Shown: positions 44,515-59,048 of the stretch, piece after piece
How positions within the stretch are numbered: the stretch's first letter is position 1
Layout: every line of letters begins with the position of its first letter
Source of the DNA: Mesorhabditis belari
Lineage: Eukaryota; Nematoda; Chromadorea; Rhabditida; Rhabditidae
Length of the DNA: 64,000 nucleotides
Direction: 5' to 3'
Assembly: GCA_958450365.1 (NCBI GenBank)
Contig: CAUEEP010000728.1
Coordinates: forward strand, 1,240,001 to 1,304,000
Translations under genes and position numbers: made by a program
The notes under the pieces: generated by a model
Told to the model about the DNA's origin: nothing
What the model saw: only the letters and a program-made list of their open reading frames with translations
The model's database searches: none

Positions 44515-45078
44515 GAGTGTTTTCCTCGGGAGTAAGTAATTACTCGAGTAAATTTGCATGAGTAATTGTCGAGTAATGCGTTTTCTAAAAAGTGCGCCTG
44601 CGCGAAAAAAATACAAAAGCAATTTTTTGCGCAGGTTTTAGGGTAGGCTAGTTTCCGCAAATTTCTTTGAGCAACAGGGTCATTTGCACAACTGGGTCGT
44701 TTGCGCAACTCGCCAAAACTTTCTTTTAAGTGAACCAATCTTTATGATGTTGGTTTCATTTTGTTGCACTTATTGAGATCTACAAAATGACACCAAAATC
44801 ATAAAGATTGGTCCACTTGGAAGAAAGTTATGGCGAGTTGCGCAAACGACCAAGTTGCGCAAAAAAAATTGCGGAAACCAGCCTACCCCCAGGTTTTTCA
44901 AAAAAAAAATCATTTTTTACATTCGAAGGGAATTTCCCACCAAACCAGTTAAACGGCTGAGTATCTTTAAAAAGTGTCGTGTATAATGCGAGGCTCGTGA
45001 TTTTTGCGTCATTTTTTTGCAATAATTTTTTCCCAAGTTTGCGTTTTAAAAAACGCATTACTCGTGAGGAAAACACTC
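44515..45078. mobile_element. MITE with nested inverted repeats
   Basis: TA-flanked, ends GAGTGTTTTCCTC and complement. A second inverted pair inside (TTTGCGCAACTCGCC and its mirror) suggests one element formed around another. It lies between the CPG4-type gene and the unidentified gene. Confidence 0.88.
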
Positions 45079-45162
45079 TAAAGATTACCATTTAAAATCT
45101 AAGCCTACCCTCTTCTTCGTACAGTTTGCTAAATGCTCTACTCTACATTTGATAAGTCTAGT

Positions 45163-47702
45163 TCAAACCGATAGCAAGCTGCCGGCCGCTCCATCGCAAT
45201 GCGCATCGAATTTATTTTTGTAGCACCCAAGCAAACATTGCCCGATTCTAAATTTGCATTCTAATGAAAAAAATGAATGTAAAAGGTTTTGCGTTCAATA
45301 GTATAATTCAATCGCTAGAGCTCTCCACCTGCACGTCTCCGAAACGACAATGTTAATCATTTGTGGATCGATGAAATTCTTCATGAAACCCTCGAATCCC
45401 TCGCCCAGACCGCTGAGCGTTTCCTAAGTAGTCAAAAGTTTTTAAAAAAACTTTGCAATTTAGTACTATCTGCGGCATCTTACAAGTTTCCCCCATTCCT
45501 CACCTTTGCTGTCAATCCTGCAAGCAACGCTTGCGTGTTGCACTCTTGGTCGCACTCTACATTTTGATTTTGATTTTGATTTGTTTTAAATCTTTTCTTA
45601 AAACAAACCTTGATAGACTTGATCATTCACTTTGTCCATGCAATTTGAATTTGCATCGAAAGCTGTAAGAGTTTTAGTTGTCTTTCAAGAGGATAGATTT
45701 TTGGGATCATGAAGTTTGCGCCACGAATCTTGCGCCGCGCTGTCAAAAGTGAAAGTTGCGCCACGGGAAGTTTGCGCCATTAAACAAAGCGAAACTTGTG
45801 CTGCTAGTCAAAAGTTAAATTTGCGTCATTTTCTTTCAACATTTACGTTTTTACGTTAAAATCCTTCAGATTTCTACCAATATTTTCGTGATAACTATAT
45901 TGGAAAGTGGATCGCCTTTCATCTGCTGGATATCCAATCGCGGGTTGGGGCTCTCGTGAACGCATTTTTTCTGGTCTTTCGTTAGACAACTCCACGCAAA
46001 AGTCCTATAATGCTCGGGGTTAAAAGTTAGTTTTTAAATAACATAATAATTTGATTCAGGGAATTACAAATAAATCGGCTGTGCAATTTGTTGCTCAAAA
46101 GCTCTTTCAACATCAGAAGGATTTTAAAGCTTTATATGATGAAGCCTCAACTAAGCAACTTAAAATCTGTCAACTTTTTCCCCAACCTAAGCACACGTTG
46201 TTAATTTTCACTCTCGTCGATTGCTCGTTATGATAAACGGTAATTTTCAACGTTTAAGTTGCATTGTTTGCCTGAATAGCTTTTCTTTGTATGTTGGCCC
46301 TACAATTTGAGCTTTTCTGGTGCTTCTTGTGTCTCCGCTGTTATTTTGTTATTAAGGTATTTTGATCTTTGCATTGTTATTACCGTATTTTCTCTAATAG
46401 TAGTACACCCGACCGAGCCGAGTTGATGACTATTTTACAGTTTCCAAGTTTTCCCAGAAGCTCAACACTCAAATCCCCCACTAGACCTCATCGTCAGCTA
46501 CATTTTCCGACCCCACATCGATAGGTTCTGATAAGCGGTTCTCGAGATTTCGAGCAATTTAGGCGACGTTCAGGGTGCACTACTATTAGAGAGAAGACAG
46601 TATATTTTTATGATAAACGTTTTATGGTTGATGTTGGTTATTGAGCGAGATAAAATACGCAAAAAGTAAAAAAAAGTAATGGTGGCGCACGTTACACTTT
46701 TAAGCTTATGGTGCAAGTTTCGCCGGCACAAAACTCGTCACGCAAGCTTTGTTTTAAATTTTTCACAAATTCGCAGCGCAAGAATCGCGATTAACACAGG
46801 CGGCGCAAGATTCTTGGCGTAAGCTTCATGATCCCAGATTTTTGAAGCTTTTCCCTGAAACCATGTTTTTAAATATTTTTAAAAAATCCTTTTTGAGGAA
46901 AGCCGAGGTTTTTCGAAATGGAGACGTTAAATTTTAATGCTTTTTTGAACTCACCGCGTCGCTGTTCAATGCACATGTAACGAACTCCAGATGTGGTTGT
47001 GTAATAGAAATCATTTCGCGGGCAATGAGTCATCTCTTTCATGCACGACTCGGCTATTTCAAACTGGCTAAAAGACACAAAAATATTAAAAAGATCTTAA
47101 ACACAATGGAGAAAAGAGCTGCAAGTTCAGCGGTGATTTTTCGTTCCCTGATGTTATAAATTGAAAAAGTTCTATATGAAATGATAGCTTTCAGCAAAAG
47201 TCTCACCCGCAAGCATCCTTCAAACGATCCGTGTTCGACCCGGCGAGCACAACCGCATTGATGACCGGCATAACAAATTCAGAACACGCAGATAAGCAAT
47301 CGGACGGCGGTGGAGGTGGGAGAGTTGGGCTGAAATACTTTATTAGCCCAAATATTATTAGCAAATCTAGGGTAGAGATTTCTATGATCGCAGCTAATTG
47401 ATTACAATAAAACCTACAATAAAACAGGCTTTTCCGGGTTCAAGGGTTTCTGTTGGAGCTCGATCAGCTTTGGAGCTTGTTGGAGCTCGATCTTCGGTGG
47501 ATTCCAGATTGAGAACTCGAGGAGTTGATCGATCGGTGTTTTTTGAGCCCCAGGCGACAAACCGACTGCTGAAAGTTGGGGGAAATGAGTAAAAGTATTT
47601 GCTTTTGGATTTCTAAATATAAAAGAAGTTTTTACCTGCTTTTCCATTTATCGTCGGGATGAAGCAAGAAACGACTAGAAATATATGAAAGCGATTGCTC
47701 AT
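45163..47702 (-). CDS. Secreted CPG4-type Cys-rich protein
   Basis: Eight exons in phase: 47636-47702, 47418-47568, 47207-47329, 46955-47067, 45609-45662, 45504-45556, 45329-45423 and 45163-45247; 246 residues. Signal peptide (MSNRFHIFLVVSCFIPTING), a Pro/Gln-rich linker, then a long Cys pattern (DCLSACSEF, DACGQFEIAESC, THCPRNDFYY, YMCIEQRR, NCMDKV, ECDQECN, SETC, QCLLGCYKNKFDAHC) as in the nematode chondroitin proteoglycan 4 domain. Family members are secreted; CPG proteins are eggshell or matrix components, so an extracellular matrix role is likely. Intron 4 holds a 1.15 kb foldback element. Another member is at 61997. Confidence 0.75.
45694..46842. mobile_element. 1.15 kb foldback element in an intron
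   Basis: Ends GATTTTTGGGATCATGAAG..GCGCCACGAATCTTGCGCC and complement, with GCGCCAC-type subrepeats in both arms. It fills intron 4 of the CPG4-type gene and contains a smaller MITE at 46381-46603. An ORF at 46051-46233 inside it shows no coding features. Confidence 0.85.
46381..46603. mobile_element. Small MITE nested in the foldback element
   Basis: Ends TACCGTATTTTCTCTAATAG and complement (about 30 bases of inverted repeat). No coding content. Confidence 0.85.
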
Positions 47703-48957
47703 TTAAGGATCTGAAATGAGTAGCTTTTTTCTCTCGATTTACAATAGTTTCAAAAACAAAGATAGATTCGAAATGAGCAATAGCTTAAAAGCCACATTGA
47801 CAGGCGTCAATACGCGTATGATGAGTGGTGGTAGGGGGAGACACCCGAGCGCTGAGGTCCAAGGACCACACCACGTTCCATCCTTCCACCACTCAACTTA
47901 TGGACTCATGAGTCTTGAGTCTCCCTAAAAAAAAAGAGATCCACCCAATAAACCCTCGTCAACAGCCACCCCAGTCGGTTACGAGTCTCAGCGGGCGGAA
48001 AAAAAAACAAAAACCACAAAGTATCGCCTTTCCACAGCAGCTTTTCCCCCTCGAGACAAAGCTCGATCTCATTTTAAAGGATTGCAACAACACATACTCA
48101 CACGCTCTACACGCAAAAACAGCTGTGCGTTTGTTGAGATTTTAACCAGCAAACAAAAAAGGGTATTTGAGAATCTAGTGGGTGAAAACGAAAACTTGCA
48201 TACTTTTCTATTGATCCTTTGTCTACCAGATTACTGTAATGGAATCGTACACAAATTTCACCCAAAAATCAGCAAAACTTTTAAAAAAGCCGAATTTAAA
48301 AAGCCAACAAGAAATCCCTTCGTCGTGAGGCTCAATACTTTTGATCTCCAATATGTTATGTCTCGTGCGACGGACAAGAAGAATTGATTCATCGTTTGGA
48401 TAAATGTTCAAGAGTTTCTAAATTTATCTAACCAACAAGCTTCAATGATGTTACTAGTTGTGCTTTGACGGGTCTTTCCACACCACGTAAAGCCCATAAA
48501 GAAAAAATTGTGCACAAATGAGCCCCTGGGGGAGTCATACGTCCTTTCGCGTGGCCCATAGTGGAGGTACTATTCGCGTGTGGAACCCTTTTAGTTGCTA
48601 CAACTTTAAATAAAATCGAAGAAAGACGCATGTAATTGTCTGTTCAACGTCAAATTGCTTGTGTAATTCTTGTGTGCCCGAAAAGCTGATTTAGTTTAGT
48701 ATTTTATTCACAAATAATCTAAATAGTACAAACATCGCTACGAGACTTTATCACTTTAGAACCCAAGAGAATATAACAAAATCAGACAAAATAAAAAATA
48801 AAAAAAGTTATCGCAAGGTTTTTCTTGCCAAATATTTACAAAAGAAGTTTAATAATCGAGCCTAGAAATTTTTGGAGTCGCCTACAAAAAGGACGTAAAA
48901 ATCATTTGGCAAGTTAACTATCCTGATATTGAAAACTGAGACTAAACAATCGATGAA
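47703..48957. other. Intergenic
   Basis: Upstream region of the CPG4-type gene and downstream region of the adenylate kinase. A 101-codon ORF at 48082-48387 has no recognisable content or splice context. Nothing else seen. Confidence 0.5.
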
Positions 48958-50487
<1,530 letters not shown>

Positions 50488-53255
50488 ACCTGTAAATAGA
50501 AAATTGAATACGTGACACAGACGCAAAATCGTTAAAGAAAGTTTTAGAAAAAAAAACATTAAGCGAAAATTATTATCAACGAGAGAAATCTCAGAAGAGA
50601 GTGTGGGGTTAAAATTCGAGATGAGATAAGGGGTGTTGGGGAAAAGCTAAAAAAATACGTCAGTCTAAATGGCACAAGGTCCCTATATCGATTTTCTCTG
50701 AACAAATAGTGGCTAAAATTTGAAGAGAATCGTCTAAAGCTACAAACTAGAGTTGAAAATTGAATTTTAGCGGGATTAACAGGAAAAAAATTGGCATCTT
50801 TAAAATTTTTAGTGATTCCCAACTAGTAACATGTGCGTATAGGACGTAAAAATAAAATATTGAATTGAAAATTAAAGATTGAGCAGTAAATTCTTAATTT
50901 TGCTAAAGAACTTGTGAAAAAATGGCGATAGAAAAGAAAAATCGTAGTTCTATACCGGTCTTCTCGACAGACTTGTTAATTTAGAAAGTCCACGTTTTAG
51001 TGTGTACTGGTTGCGTTTTGTGGGGGAAAGGGGGAGAGAAATTGTCGGGGGTGGGACAAATGCGACCTTTTTTTGCGCACCTGGACATTTGCGCACCTTT
51101 TTTTTGCTGGAAAAGGCCTTAGGAAAGGTCGTAGAGCTTCAAAAATGTTTTCATAGAAGGGAATCGTATGCGTAGATTCAGAATTTTGACAAATCAAACC
51201 TCGCTGACACGTCAAATTTGGACTAAAAGGCAAAAACTAACTAATTGTCTCAAAAATTGCCCTTGGCTCAAATAAGTTGTTTGATTCGAAAAAGGAAAAT
51301 AATAGTCAATTATTGATTGAAATTATTTTTTTGTGAGAATTGTGTAGAGTGTCGATTGTTTGTTCAATGCAATGCACTGTTAGGCGTCCTTGTAGATTAA
51401 CCACAAAATTATCCTCGTGAACCCAATTTCACTTTACAATCCCACCACTTTTACTTCTCCCTCTTTTTTTTTTGTTAAATCGAGAAATTTCCGCTGAACC
51501 CTCAGCACAGGAAAAACCGCCGAAACCATTTTCGGTGTCCCTTCCTAAATTCTTCCCCATTTCCTTTTCCCCCAGCTCACATCCATGTCTGCGATCCTGC
51601 ACGGTCGGACTGAAACTGGGTAAAAGCCGGGAGTTTTCATTCTCATTCCTTTCTTTCATTCAATGACCGTCCCCCTTTTTGAAGCAAAAAAGCACTTTTC
51701 TCGATTTGATCCTGAAAAAAATTTGGAGAATAAAAGTGAAAATTAGTGGCTTCATAATGGCTAACGACGGAGATTAGCATTTTTTAGTGATTGTAAAGGA
51801 AAAGTTTATTGGTGTCACCATTAATCGGGATTAGTTTAGACTGTACTTCTTGGTAAATGTCCAAAATCCGGCGTTATCTTTGATTCTTCAATACTGCGTC
51901 CAAATTGATTTGACAACTTTATGCAATACCCACTTTAGTTCATGAGGCTGGAGATTCTTTGAATGATCAGCCAACGAGACTAGCAATCAATAGTCTTTAC
52001 ATCTTTCAATAAAACAAAAGATATTCAGTCTTAGAATCGGTGAAGATTTCACTTTCCACTCTAGCAAACATAAATAAGCAAACATAAAACTCTAGCAAAC
52101 ATTTAACCCGTTCAAAAATTGTTCAATCTTTTCGAAATCCCTTCAATCTCGATCTTTACACCATGATGGTCTTCAGGAAACGCCTCAGTTTTCATCCCGT
52201 TTTCTTCCCACGAAAAAAACTTATAAAAGGAGACCAAAAAGTGAAATCTTTCCTTTATCCAATACTAAATATTTTTCTTTTTTTCGGGAAAAACCGGAAA
52301 AAATCGACACGAGAAAAGTGTGAGCCTCGAGAAGAGAAAAAGATTGAAAGGGGAGATTGTGGCCGAGTTTTTCTCTGAAATTAGGCGCTTCTTCAAAGGG
52401 GTGATCGAGTCGATTTCAAGAGTTAGAAAGATTTGATTGTTTAAAATCTTTATATTGCTCAAGCATTATTGTTTGCTATTATTGCTCAAGTACTTTTTGT
52501 ACTTTATGCTCAAAGGGATAAGCACATCCCTTCTAGTGTAATGCTCTCTTTTCTTAAAGCTGATAGTGAGTTGCCAAGAGATGTTTTCAGTGTGCCAGAA
52601 GGGGTGTGCCGAAGAGCCGGCCAGCGTTCAACTTTTCAAAGAAAACCCCAGAAATTTCCTCAAAACCTCAAAAGCTAACATTTTTCGCAAACCCTCAAAT
52701 AGGAAAACGAACGAATGAAATGAAAATGAGTGAATGAATGAATCAAGCGTCGGTACATTCATCCAATTTGCGAGGATCGGATTGGGTAAAATTTGTGTCG
52801 TCATTATCAATGAAAAGAAAGAAAAAGACGGTCACACTGCCCAATGAATGAAGGAAAAGAAGGGGATGGAGATGGCAATACTCTGTCTCATTCAACCTTC
52901 AATGACTAACAGATTTTTCTACGAAAGCAAAAAGTGTTTTTTTTGGCGCTTTAAATGCTCTGAAAATGTTTTGATAGTCTATTTTATTTTAAAGAAGATC
53001 TTTTGAGAAGGGGACGAGAAATTTTCTTTTCTTCAAAAACAGAATTTTCTTCAAAAAGGATCATGACATATGTCAAAGGAAGGGATTGGAAAAACTTTAA
53101 AAATTAATTCAGATTTTTGGACTTTGAAACTGATGTTATTGTATGAATTGCTAACATCAGCTCATAAACAAATTTAAAACTTTCTCAACTGAATAATTTG
53201 AATTATTGATCAATCTTTCAATACCAGTAGCTAGGACTTGACTGCTTACTAATAA
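50488..53255. other. Intergenic with one partial hairpin element
   Basis: Apart from the fragment at 51045-51240 I see no gene. ORFs here are short and overlap on both strands without coding character. Confidence 0.6.
51045..51240. mobile_element. Half copy of the foldback element of 23790-24050
   Basis: Reverse-complement relative of about 23890-24110, including GGGAATCGTATGCGTAG and GCTGACACGTCAAATTTGG, but only one arm plus flank (GTGGGACAAATGC, GACATTTGCGCACC). It cannot fold. Confidence 0.8.
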
Positions 53256-53633
53256 AGAGTGCGGCGAAAGTTCTGGCCTTTTTAGAATTCTCCTAAAGCT
53301 TCTGATTGTTATTATTTCCTAAGTGTTTATACCCAAAAGATAGCCAATCTTTCACAGAATTTAAATCTTTTTACCGTTTTTAAATAGCTCCTTTAGATTT
53401 TGAGTTATCACAATTTTTGTGAGCTCTGTAGTATTAGTATTATCAGGATAACCACAGAGCTCACAAAAATTGTGATAACTCAACATCTAAAGGAGCTATT
53501 TAAAAACGGTAATAAGATTTAAACTTTGTGAAATATTGGCTATTTTTGGGTATAAACACTTAGGAAATAATAACAATCAGAGAGCATTTAATTAAAGTGA
53601 ATTTTAAAAAGGACCAAATTTTCGCACGCTGTA
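53256..53633. mobile_element. Near-perfect hairpin element
   Basis: Two arms of about 175 bases mirror each other around a ~20-base loop near 53440, with the centre GAGCTC..CACAAAAATTGTGATAACTCA repeated inverted. Ends GAGTGCGGCGAAAG and complement-like GCACGCTGTAC. No ORF. Confidence 0.9.
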
Positions 53634-54288
53634 CAAAACGCAATAAAATAAAGTAATAAAACGAAGATCTAGAAGATTTTTTGAAGGAAACCTAAAAATA
53701 TTCTAATAAAACTATCCAAAAGAAATCTTTTGTATTGTGCAATTTTAATAATTGTCAAATAAATGTTTCGTGTTTCTCAAAATAAACTTTTGCTTTCAGC
53801 GGAAATACGAAAACTCTTTTTTTTTTGTTTTTATCTGGCTTGTTTTTCTCTTTTAACCTTGTCTATTCATATCATCAGCCACTATCAAAGCCATTCTTTA
53901 AAAAAATGAGTCTGTGGATGAACGTGGATGGTGAGAAGTTCTCCTTTTCGCACAGCACAGCGCTATCCCTCAAAACTTCAAGGAGGGAATTCAGGTTCGG
54001 AAACGGCTTTGACTATTGTGGCAAGAAAAATGATTAATTACAATTTTATTCTTTCAAAAGTATTTAACTATATAAGCTCTAGTTTATACATTTAATTATA
54101 CAGTTGATCGAATCAAGATCAAGACTTGTTTAGACGATCTTTCAATTGACAACTTCTTAAGAAAAGTAAACTGTTTGTGAAAAGTGAACTATTGTTTTGT
54201 TTTTTATTTGAACTGTAAAGAAATCTAAATAAGAATATGCTTATTCAAAGTACAAAAGCACTTCATTTATTCATTTACATTACATTTA
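53634..54288. other. Intergenic
   Basis: AT-rich; the ORF at 53825-54037 has no features of a gene. Nothing else seen. Confidence 0.55.
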
Positions 54289-55150
54289 TTGGGTTGGTGA
54301 ATTGAAAACTGCCGGCTATTGTCATATGTGACAGTTTGAGCACTTTCTTCAAAAGAAACCCATTTTGCTGTCAATGGAAAAGTTGTAGAGAATCAAAAAT
54401 GCAGCTTATATCCAAATTTTCACAACGATTCAAAAACTGGCTTTCAAGAAATGCGAAATTTACGAATTTTCACAAAACTTGCATTTTAAGCGAAACTACT
54501 AAGTGTATCTTTTTGGAAATTTGGCTATAAGCCTCATTTTTGATTCTCTACAACTTTTCTATTGACACCAAAATGGGTTTCTTTTGAAGAAAGTGCTCAA
54601 ACTGGGACACTGGGACATCTCCAGTCCTCCATTTTTGAGTCTCACACTTGTCTCACACACAAACCAAAATCCTACCACGAAAGAGGAATCCGCAAATTGC
54701 CAATAAAATGGGCAGAAGTCGTCAATAATAATGGAAATTATTTGGAATGAATTTATGGTTGTATGTTGAATAACTTTTACTTTTAGTTCAAAGTCCCGCA
54801 GTTTTCAATTCAATTCAGCAAAACTGACTCGCTCTAAAATAAATAGCCTTGTTTGAGAACTTTTGGCGTATTCCCCATACAGTCCGGACCTCGCCTCTTT
54901 CGATTACTATTTATTCCGGATCATGAGTAATGAGCTTGCGGGAGAACACTTCGATTCGGAAGAAGCAGTCAGAAATTGGCTTTGAAAGTTTTTCGATTCA
55001 AAGCCAAAACCCTACCACGAAAGAGGAATCCCAAAAACGCCTGTAAAATGGGCACAAGTCGTCAATAATAATGGAAATTATTTGGAATGAGTTGATCGTT
55101 TTATGTTGAATAAATTTTAGTACAAAGTCCGGCAGTTTTCACCAACCCAA
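54289..55150 (+). mobile_element. Mariner-derived element with transposase remnant
   Basis: TA-flanked, ends TTGGGTTGGTGAATTG and complement. It contains two copies of the transposase C-terminus: one ends near 54750 with a frame finishing VVNNNGNYLE, the other near 55090 and includes SPDLAPFDYYLFRIM, the third catalytic-Asp block of DD34D mariner. Stops and deletions make it defective. Internal inverted copies of ~200 bases flank 54440-54600. Confidence 0.88.
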
Positions 55151-55326
55151 TACATTCATCATTCACTTCATTTATTTGTGGAAAACTCAAATTGAACTTC
55201 AAAGTTCAGTCTTGTCTATCACTGAAATCCCAAAAATACTTCAAGAAACCGATTTTTTATACACACAAAAAAGCCTTTCATCATCTCAAATTCCTCGCCA
55301 ATTGTCTCTCAACGGGGTGGCTTCTT

Positions 55327-55334
55327 TATAAAAG
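55327..55334 (+). promoter_or_regulatory. TATA-like box upstream of the collagen gene
   Basis: TATAAAAG about 700 bases before the collagen start. A second candidate, TATAAAG at 55570-55576, lies nearer, followed by pyrimidine-rich sequence and a splice acceptor ending about 20 bases before the ATG. Confidence 0.4.
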
Positions 55335-56032
55335 GGTGAAATAGTCGAGTATTGGAGGGGGGGAGAGACCCGTTTTCAGGGGTGGCAGTGCTGATCTCCT
55401 TCTTTAGTCCTCCACCTTCCTTCCATCCAGTCCTTCCTTCATCCTTCAATCAGATTGATCAGAAGCCCTTTTTCTTTTCCTTATCCATATCCAGATACCA
55501 GAAAAGGGAATCGGTCTTTTTTTTCTTTTCTTCGAGGGATGGCTCGCGGCTTAGTGAGTCCGATCCGAGTATAAAGGCCGCCCCCTTTCGATTCGAAGAC
55601 TAGGTTTGGGCGGGTTGTGGTTGGAGAACCCATTTCAAGACATTTCAAGCAGATCTCATTCACTCAGCCACAACCCTCTCCTTCATTCATTTCTTAATCA
55701 CAAGCTTCTTATAAGCCTGAATTTGCTTTTGTGATAACTATCTTTATTGCTTCTTCTTCTTCTTGAGATTCTTCTTCTTCTTAACAAGCCTTAGCAAACC
55801 TTAGTTCAGCTTAAAGCTGATTGAATATCTGCAAAGTTTTATAGAATCTTCAATTACATAGCATGGTTACCCAGTTTGCTTTCTTGTGTTAAAGTTTCGT
55901 TGAACACTTTCAATCATTATACAACAACGCTTTTTTCAATTCTTTAATGATTTTCTTTAATGATTCAATTTTTAAAGATCATCTTACTTTACTTGATAAT
56001 ACTTTTCCATTGCAGACACATCTCATTCTGGG

Positions 56033-57425
56033 ATGGACTCGGAGAAAAGCGGTGATGGCCGCACAAGGGCCTACAAATTTGTCGCCTACTCAGCAGTCAC
56101 TTTCTCTATTGTGGCTGTGTTGAGCGTCGTTTGCACACTACCTATGGTCGGTTTTTTAATTTTTAAAAAACTTTTCTCAGCTGTTGATCCTTTTCTTAAG
56201 TTTTCTTTTCCTAGTCTTCTGTAGGTTAACATTTTTCCTTGTATTGGACAACGACTCACTGTTATTTACCGTCTCTGAAATCTCTACATTATCCTTATGT
56301 ATTAATATTGAAGTAAAATTTGAAGATAAGACTAGAACCTTAGACTTGCGTCATCTAATTGCAAGAAGAATTTCTAGGTGTACAACTACGTGTCACATGT
56401 GAAGAGACAAATGCATCATGAGCTCTCATTCTGCAAGGTTAGTGGAGAAATTGGATTGGAATTTGGACTGAAATAATTAATAGCTTCTTGTAAAACAATT
56501 TGGACTGATAGAACTAGCTTCTTGTAAATGAAATCTAAATTTTATTTAAAGAAAATCATTCCAGGGATCAGCTAAAGATATCTTCGCTGAGGTAAACATT
56601 ATGAAGAGCGTCGGTCCAACCCCACCACGAAACCGAACCACCCGTCAATCTGGATATGGAGGACCCGAAGTAAACTCGAACCCGAACTTGCAATGTGAGG
56701 GATGTTGTCTGCCCGGACCCCCTGGACCACAAGGAGCTTCTGGAAAACCCGGAAAGCCTGGACGCCCCGGAGCTCCTGGTACTCCCGGAATCCCCGGAAA
56801 GCCACCAACGGCCCCATGCGAGCCATCCACTCCACCACCATGCAAGCCATGCCCACAAGGTTTGAGAAAAATGACCAATGTAATTTATTGTTCAATCTAG
56901 GACCACCCGGACCACCTGGACCTCCCGGAGCTCCAGGAGACCCAGGAGAGGCCGGAACACCAGGGCGTCCTGGATCCGATGCGCCTAATGGACTTTCTGG
57001 ACCACGTGGACCACCCGGACCCCCTGGTGATGCTGGACAACCAGGACCTGCTGGAGAGCCTGGAACCCCTGCCCAAAGCGAACCACTTGTTCCCGGAGCT
57101 CCTGGAGAGCCTGGAGATGCTGGTAAGTTCTAGTTTCTTAAAAAGGAATGCACTAGTAGACTTACCGTAACCCTATCTTATTAAAAAGCAACTTTTAGGA
57201 CCACCCGGACCACCTGGACCCCCTGGATCACCAGGAAACGATGGACCTCCAGGCCCACCTGGACCAAAGGGACCTTCTGGACCTGATGGACCACCCGGAG
57301 TCGACGGACAGCCTGGACCTCCAGGACCCGCTGGACCAGCCGGTACAGCTGGAGAGAAGGGAATTTGCCCGAAATACTGCGCGATCGATGGAGGAATCTT
57401 CTTCGAGGATGGCACACGGCGTTAA
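56033..57425 (+). CDS. Cuticle collagen
   Basis: Five exons in phase: 56033-56146, 56378-56437, 56565-56859, 56901-57122 and 57199-57425; 305 residues. It has the standard cuticle collagen plan: an N-terminal transmembrane segment ([19 protein letters not shown]) in a nematode Col_cuticle_N-type domain, a basic RNRTTR site for subtilisin-like cleavage, CEGCC, then three Gly-X-Y blocks interrupted by Cys-containing linkers ([15 protein letters not shown]), and the end [20 protein letters not shown]. These cysteines crosslink trimers in the cuticle. A trans-splice-like acceptor ends at 56014. Confidence 0.95.
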
Positions 57426-57527
57426 GCTCGATCCATCACATTTCCATTATTTTCTTATTTCCATCTTTTTTTGTTTTCGAGAGCTTGTTCGGGGAGACGA
57501 TGTCATTTCTCAAAAAAAAAAAAATTA

Positions 57528-57533
57528 AATAAA
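57528..57533 (+). terminator. Polyadenylation signal of the collagen gene
   Basis: AATAAA about 100 bases after the collagen stop codon, the usual spacing. Confidence 0.6.
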
Positions 57534-57824
57534 ATACAATTAAATACCTGAGCGTCGTGCCCGACTTTCTCCTGCCCATCAGTGCTTTCAAATTGTTTGT
57601 ATATCTAGCTATTTTTTTGTCATAATAAGCCCATTGCTCATCCCTCGTGTATTCTTTCTTTTTGCGTTTGTTTTTCCAAATTCAGAGTGTGGATCTCTTG
57701 ATAAAGGAGGAAATTTATTTTAACAAAACAGCAAAAAAAATACTCATTACTCAGTAATGTTCGCATTTTGCCCTTTTTTTGCACAGACGGACAGATGGAC
57801 AGACAAATGTCTTTTTGTTTTTTA

Positions 57825-58306
57825 TAGTATTACCAAAATGACCACACGGAAACGCGCTTTCTAACGACATAAAAATCTTCCAGAAAAACTACGGCTACAT
57901 CGGAAAGAACTTTCCGGCCAACCTAATAGATTGAAGCTGAATAAGAACAAAGAACAACGCCGTCTGATCATAGATTTGGTTGAGTGCTTTAAAATTGTAA
58001 AAGGAAAACCACAAAACCCTCTTTTTAAAAATCTTTTTCGACTAAACTCGAGGCTTTTGGCGACTAGGCGTGGCTCTTTTATCTTGCATCCCGAATCTGC
58101 TTTCTCTAATCTGCTTTCTCTAAATCCTCTAGAGCTTTTTTCGTAAATCGTTTGACTAAAGTTTGGAATGCCCTTCCCGACAAGTTGCGTTTCATCTCCA
58201 CCGTGTCTGATTTTAAAAGGGCTATTTCGTTGCATTTTATTTATGATCTTTGTGATCTTTTATCTAGTACATTTTTCATGTCGTTTTCGCACTTTATTTC
58301 TTTCTG
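57825..58306 (+). mobile_element. 3' end of a non-LTR (LINE) retrotransposon
   Basis: Two adjacent frames encode the C-terminus seen after the reverse transcriptase of CR1/RTE-like LINEs: RRLIIDLVECFKIVKG, RLNSRLLATRRGSF, then after a frameshift FVNRLTKVWNALPDKLRF and VSDFKRAISLHF. A 5'-truncated dead copy, as is typical after target-primed insertion. Confidence 0.8.
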
Positions 58307-58537
58307 AATAATAATACTTTATTCAAACGATAAAGTGAAAGAAATCATAGAGAAATGCACAGTGATACTTAATCATACAATACATACTGAAATCAATAAG
58401 CCAATTACTTACGGCAAAGAGCCACTAGATCTAAAGCATCGATACGTTTCTTGAATATGAAAAGCGACTGAATTTCTCGTATGTCGTTTGGGAGCAAGCA
58501 AGCAAGCAAGAATAAAGTATTATATATATATATATAG

Positions 58538-58690
58538 TATTACCAAAATGACCGCACGGAAACGCGCTTTCTAACGACATAAAAATCTTCCAGAAAAACA
58601 ATAACGCTGAAAAACTACGGCTACACCGGAAAGAACTAATAGATTGAAGCCAACCTAATAGATTGAATCTGAATAAGGACAAAGAAAGAT
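58538..58690 (+). mobile_element. Second LINE fragment, direct repeat of 57825-57955
   Basis: Starts GTATTACCAAAATGACC like 57825 and matches to about 58690, with two small insertions. A (TA)n run precedes it. Confidence 0.75.
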
Positions 58691-59048
58691 TCGAAGAAAA
58701 TCACAATATCATGTTATCTTTTTTCAAACTCTTGGCACTGTTTGAAAGTATTATTCATAATTAATAGAGATAAATGTTAGTTTATAAACTATTTATTACT
58801 ATAGTTTATAAACTATTAACCAATAAAGTATAGTGAATACGATTTAGAGCTCTAAAAGCAAGCCTGGCCTCTAAGCACCAAGCTTTTTTTGTTACTTGGT
58901 CTAGGGCTTTTCGAATTCTAGCACAGTACAATCACTAAACTTTTTTAGCATTTGTTTATATGTAATCGAAACTCTTTAAAACCAAATACTCTTTAACAGT
59001 ATTCACTGACTTTTAGTGCATGATTTCAAAGCGTTCTTCAATCAGGTG

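Noticed and set aside
48082..48387. 101-codon ORF
   Set aside because: No recognisable motif, no splice sites, overlaps an ORF on the other strand.
56568..57417. Several antisense ORFs with Gly/Pro-rich or Trp-rich sequence
   Set aside because: Mirror frames of the collagen Gly-X-Y repeats.
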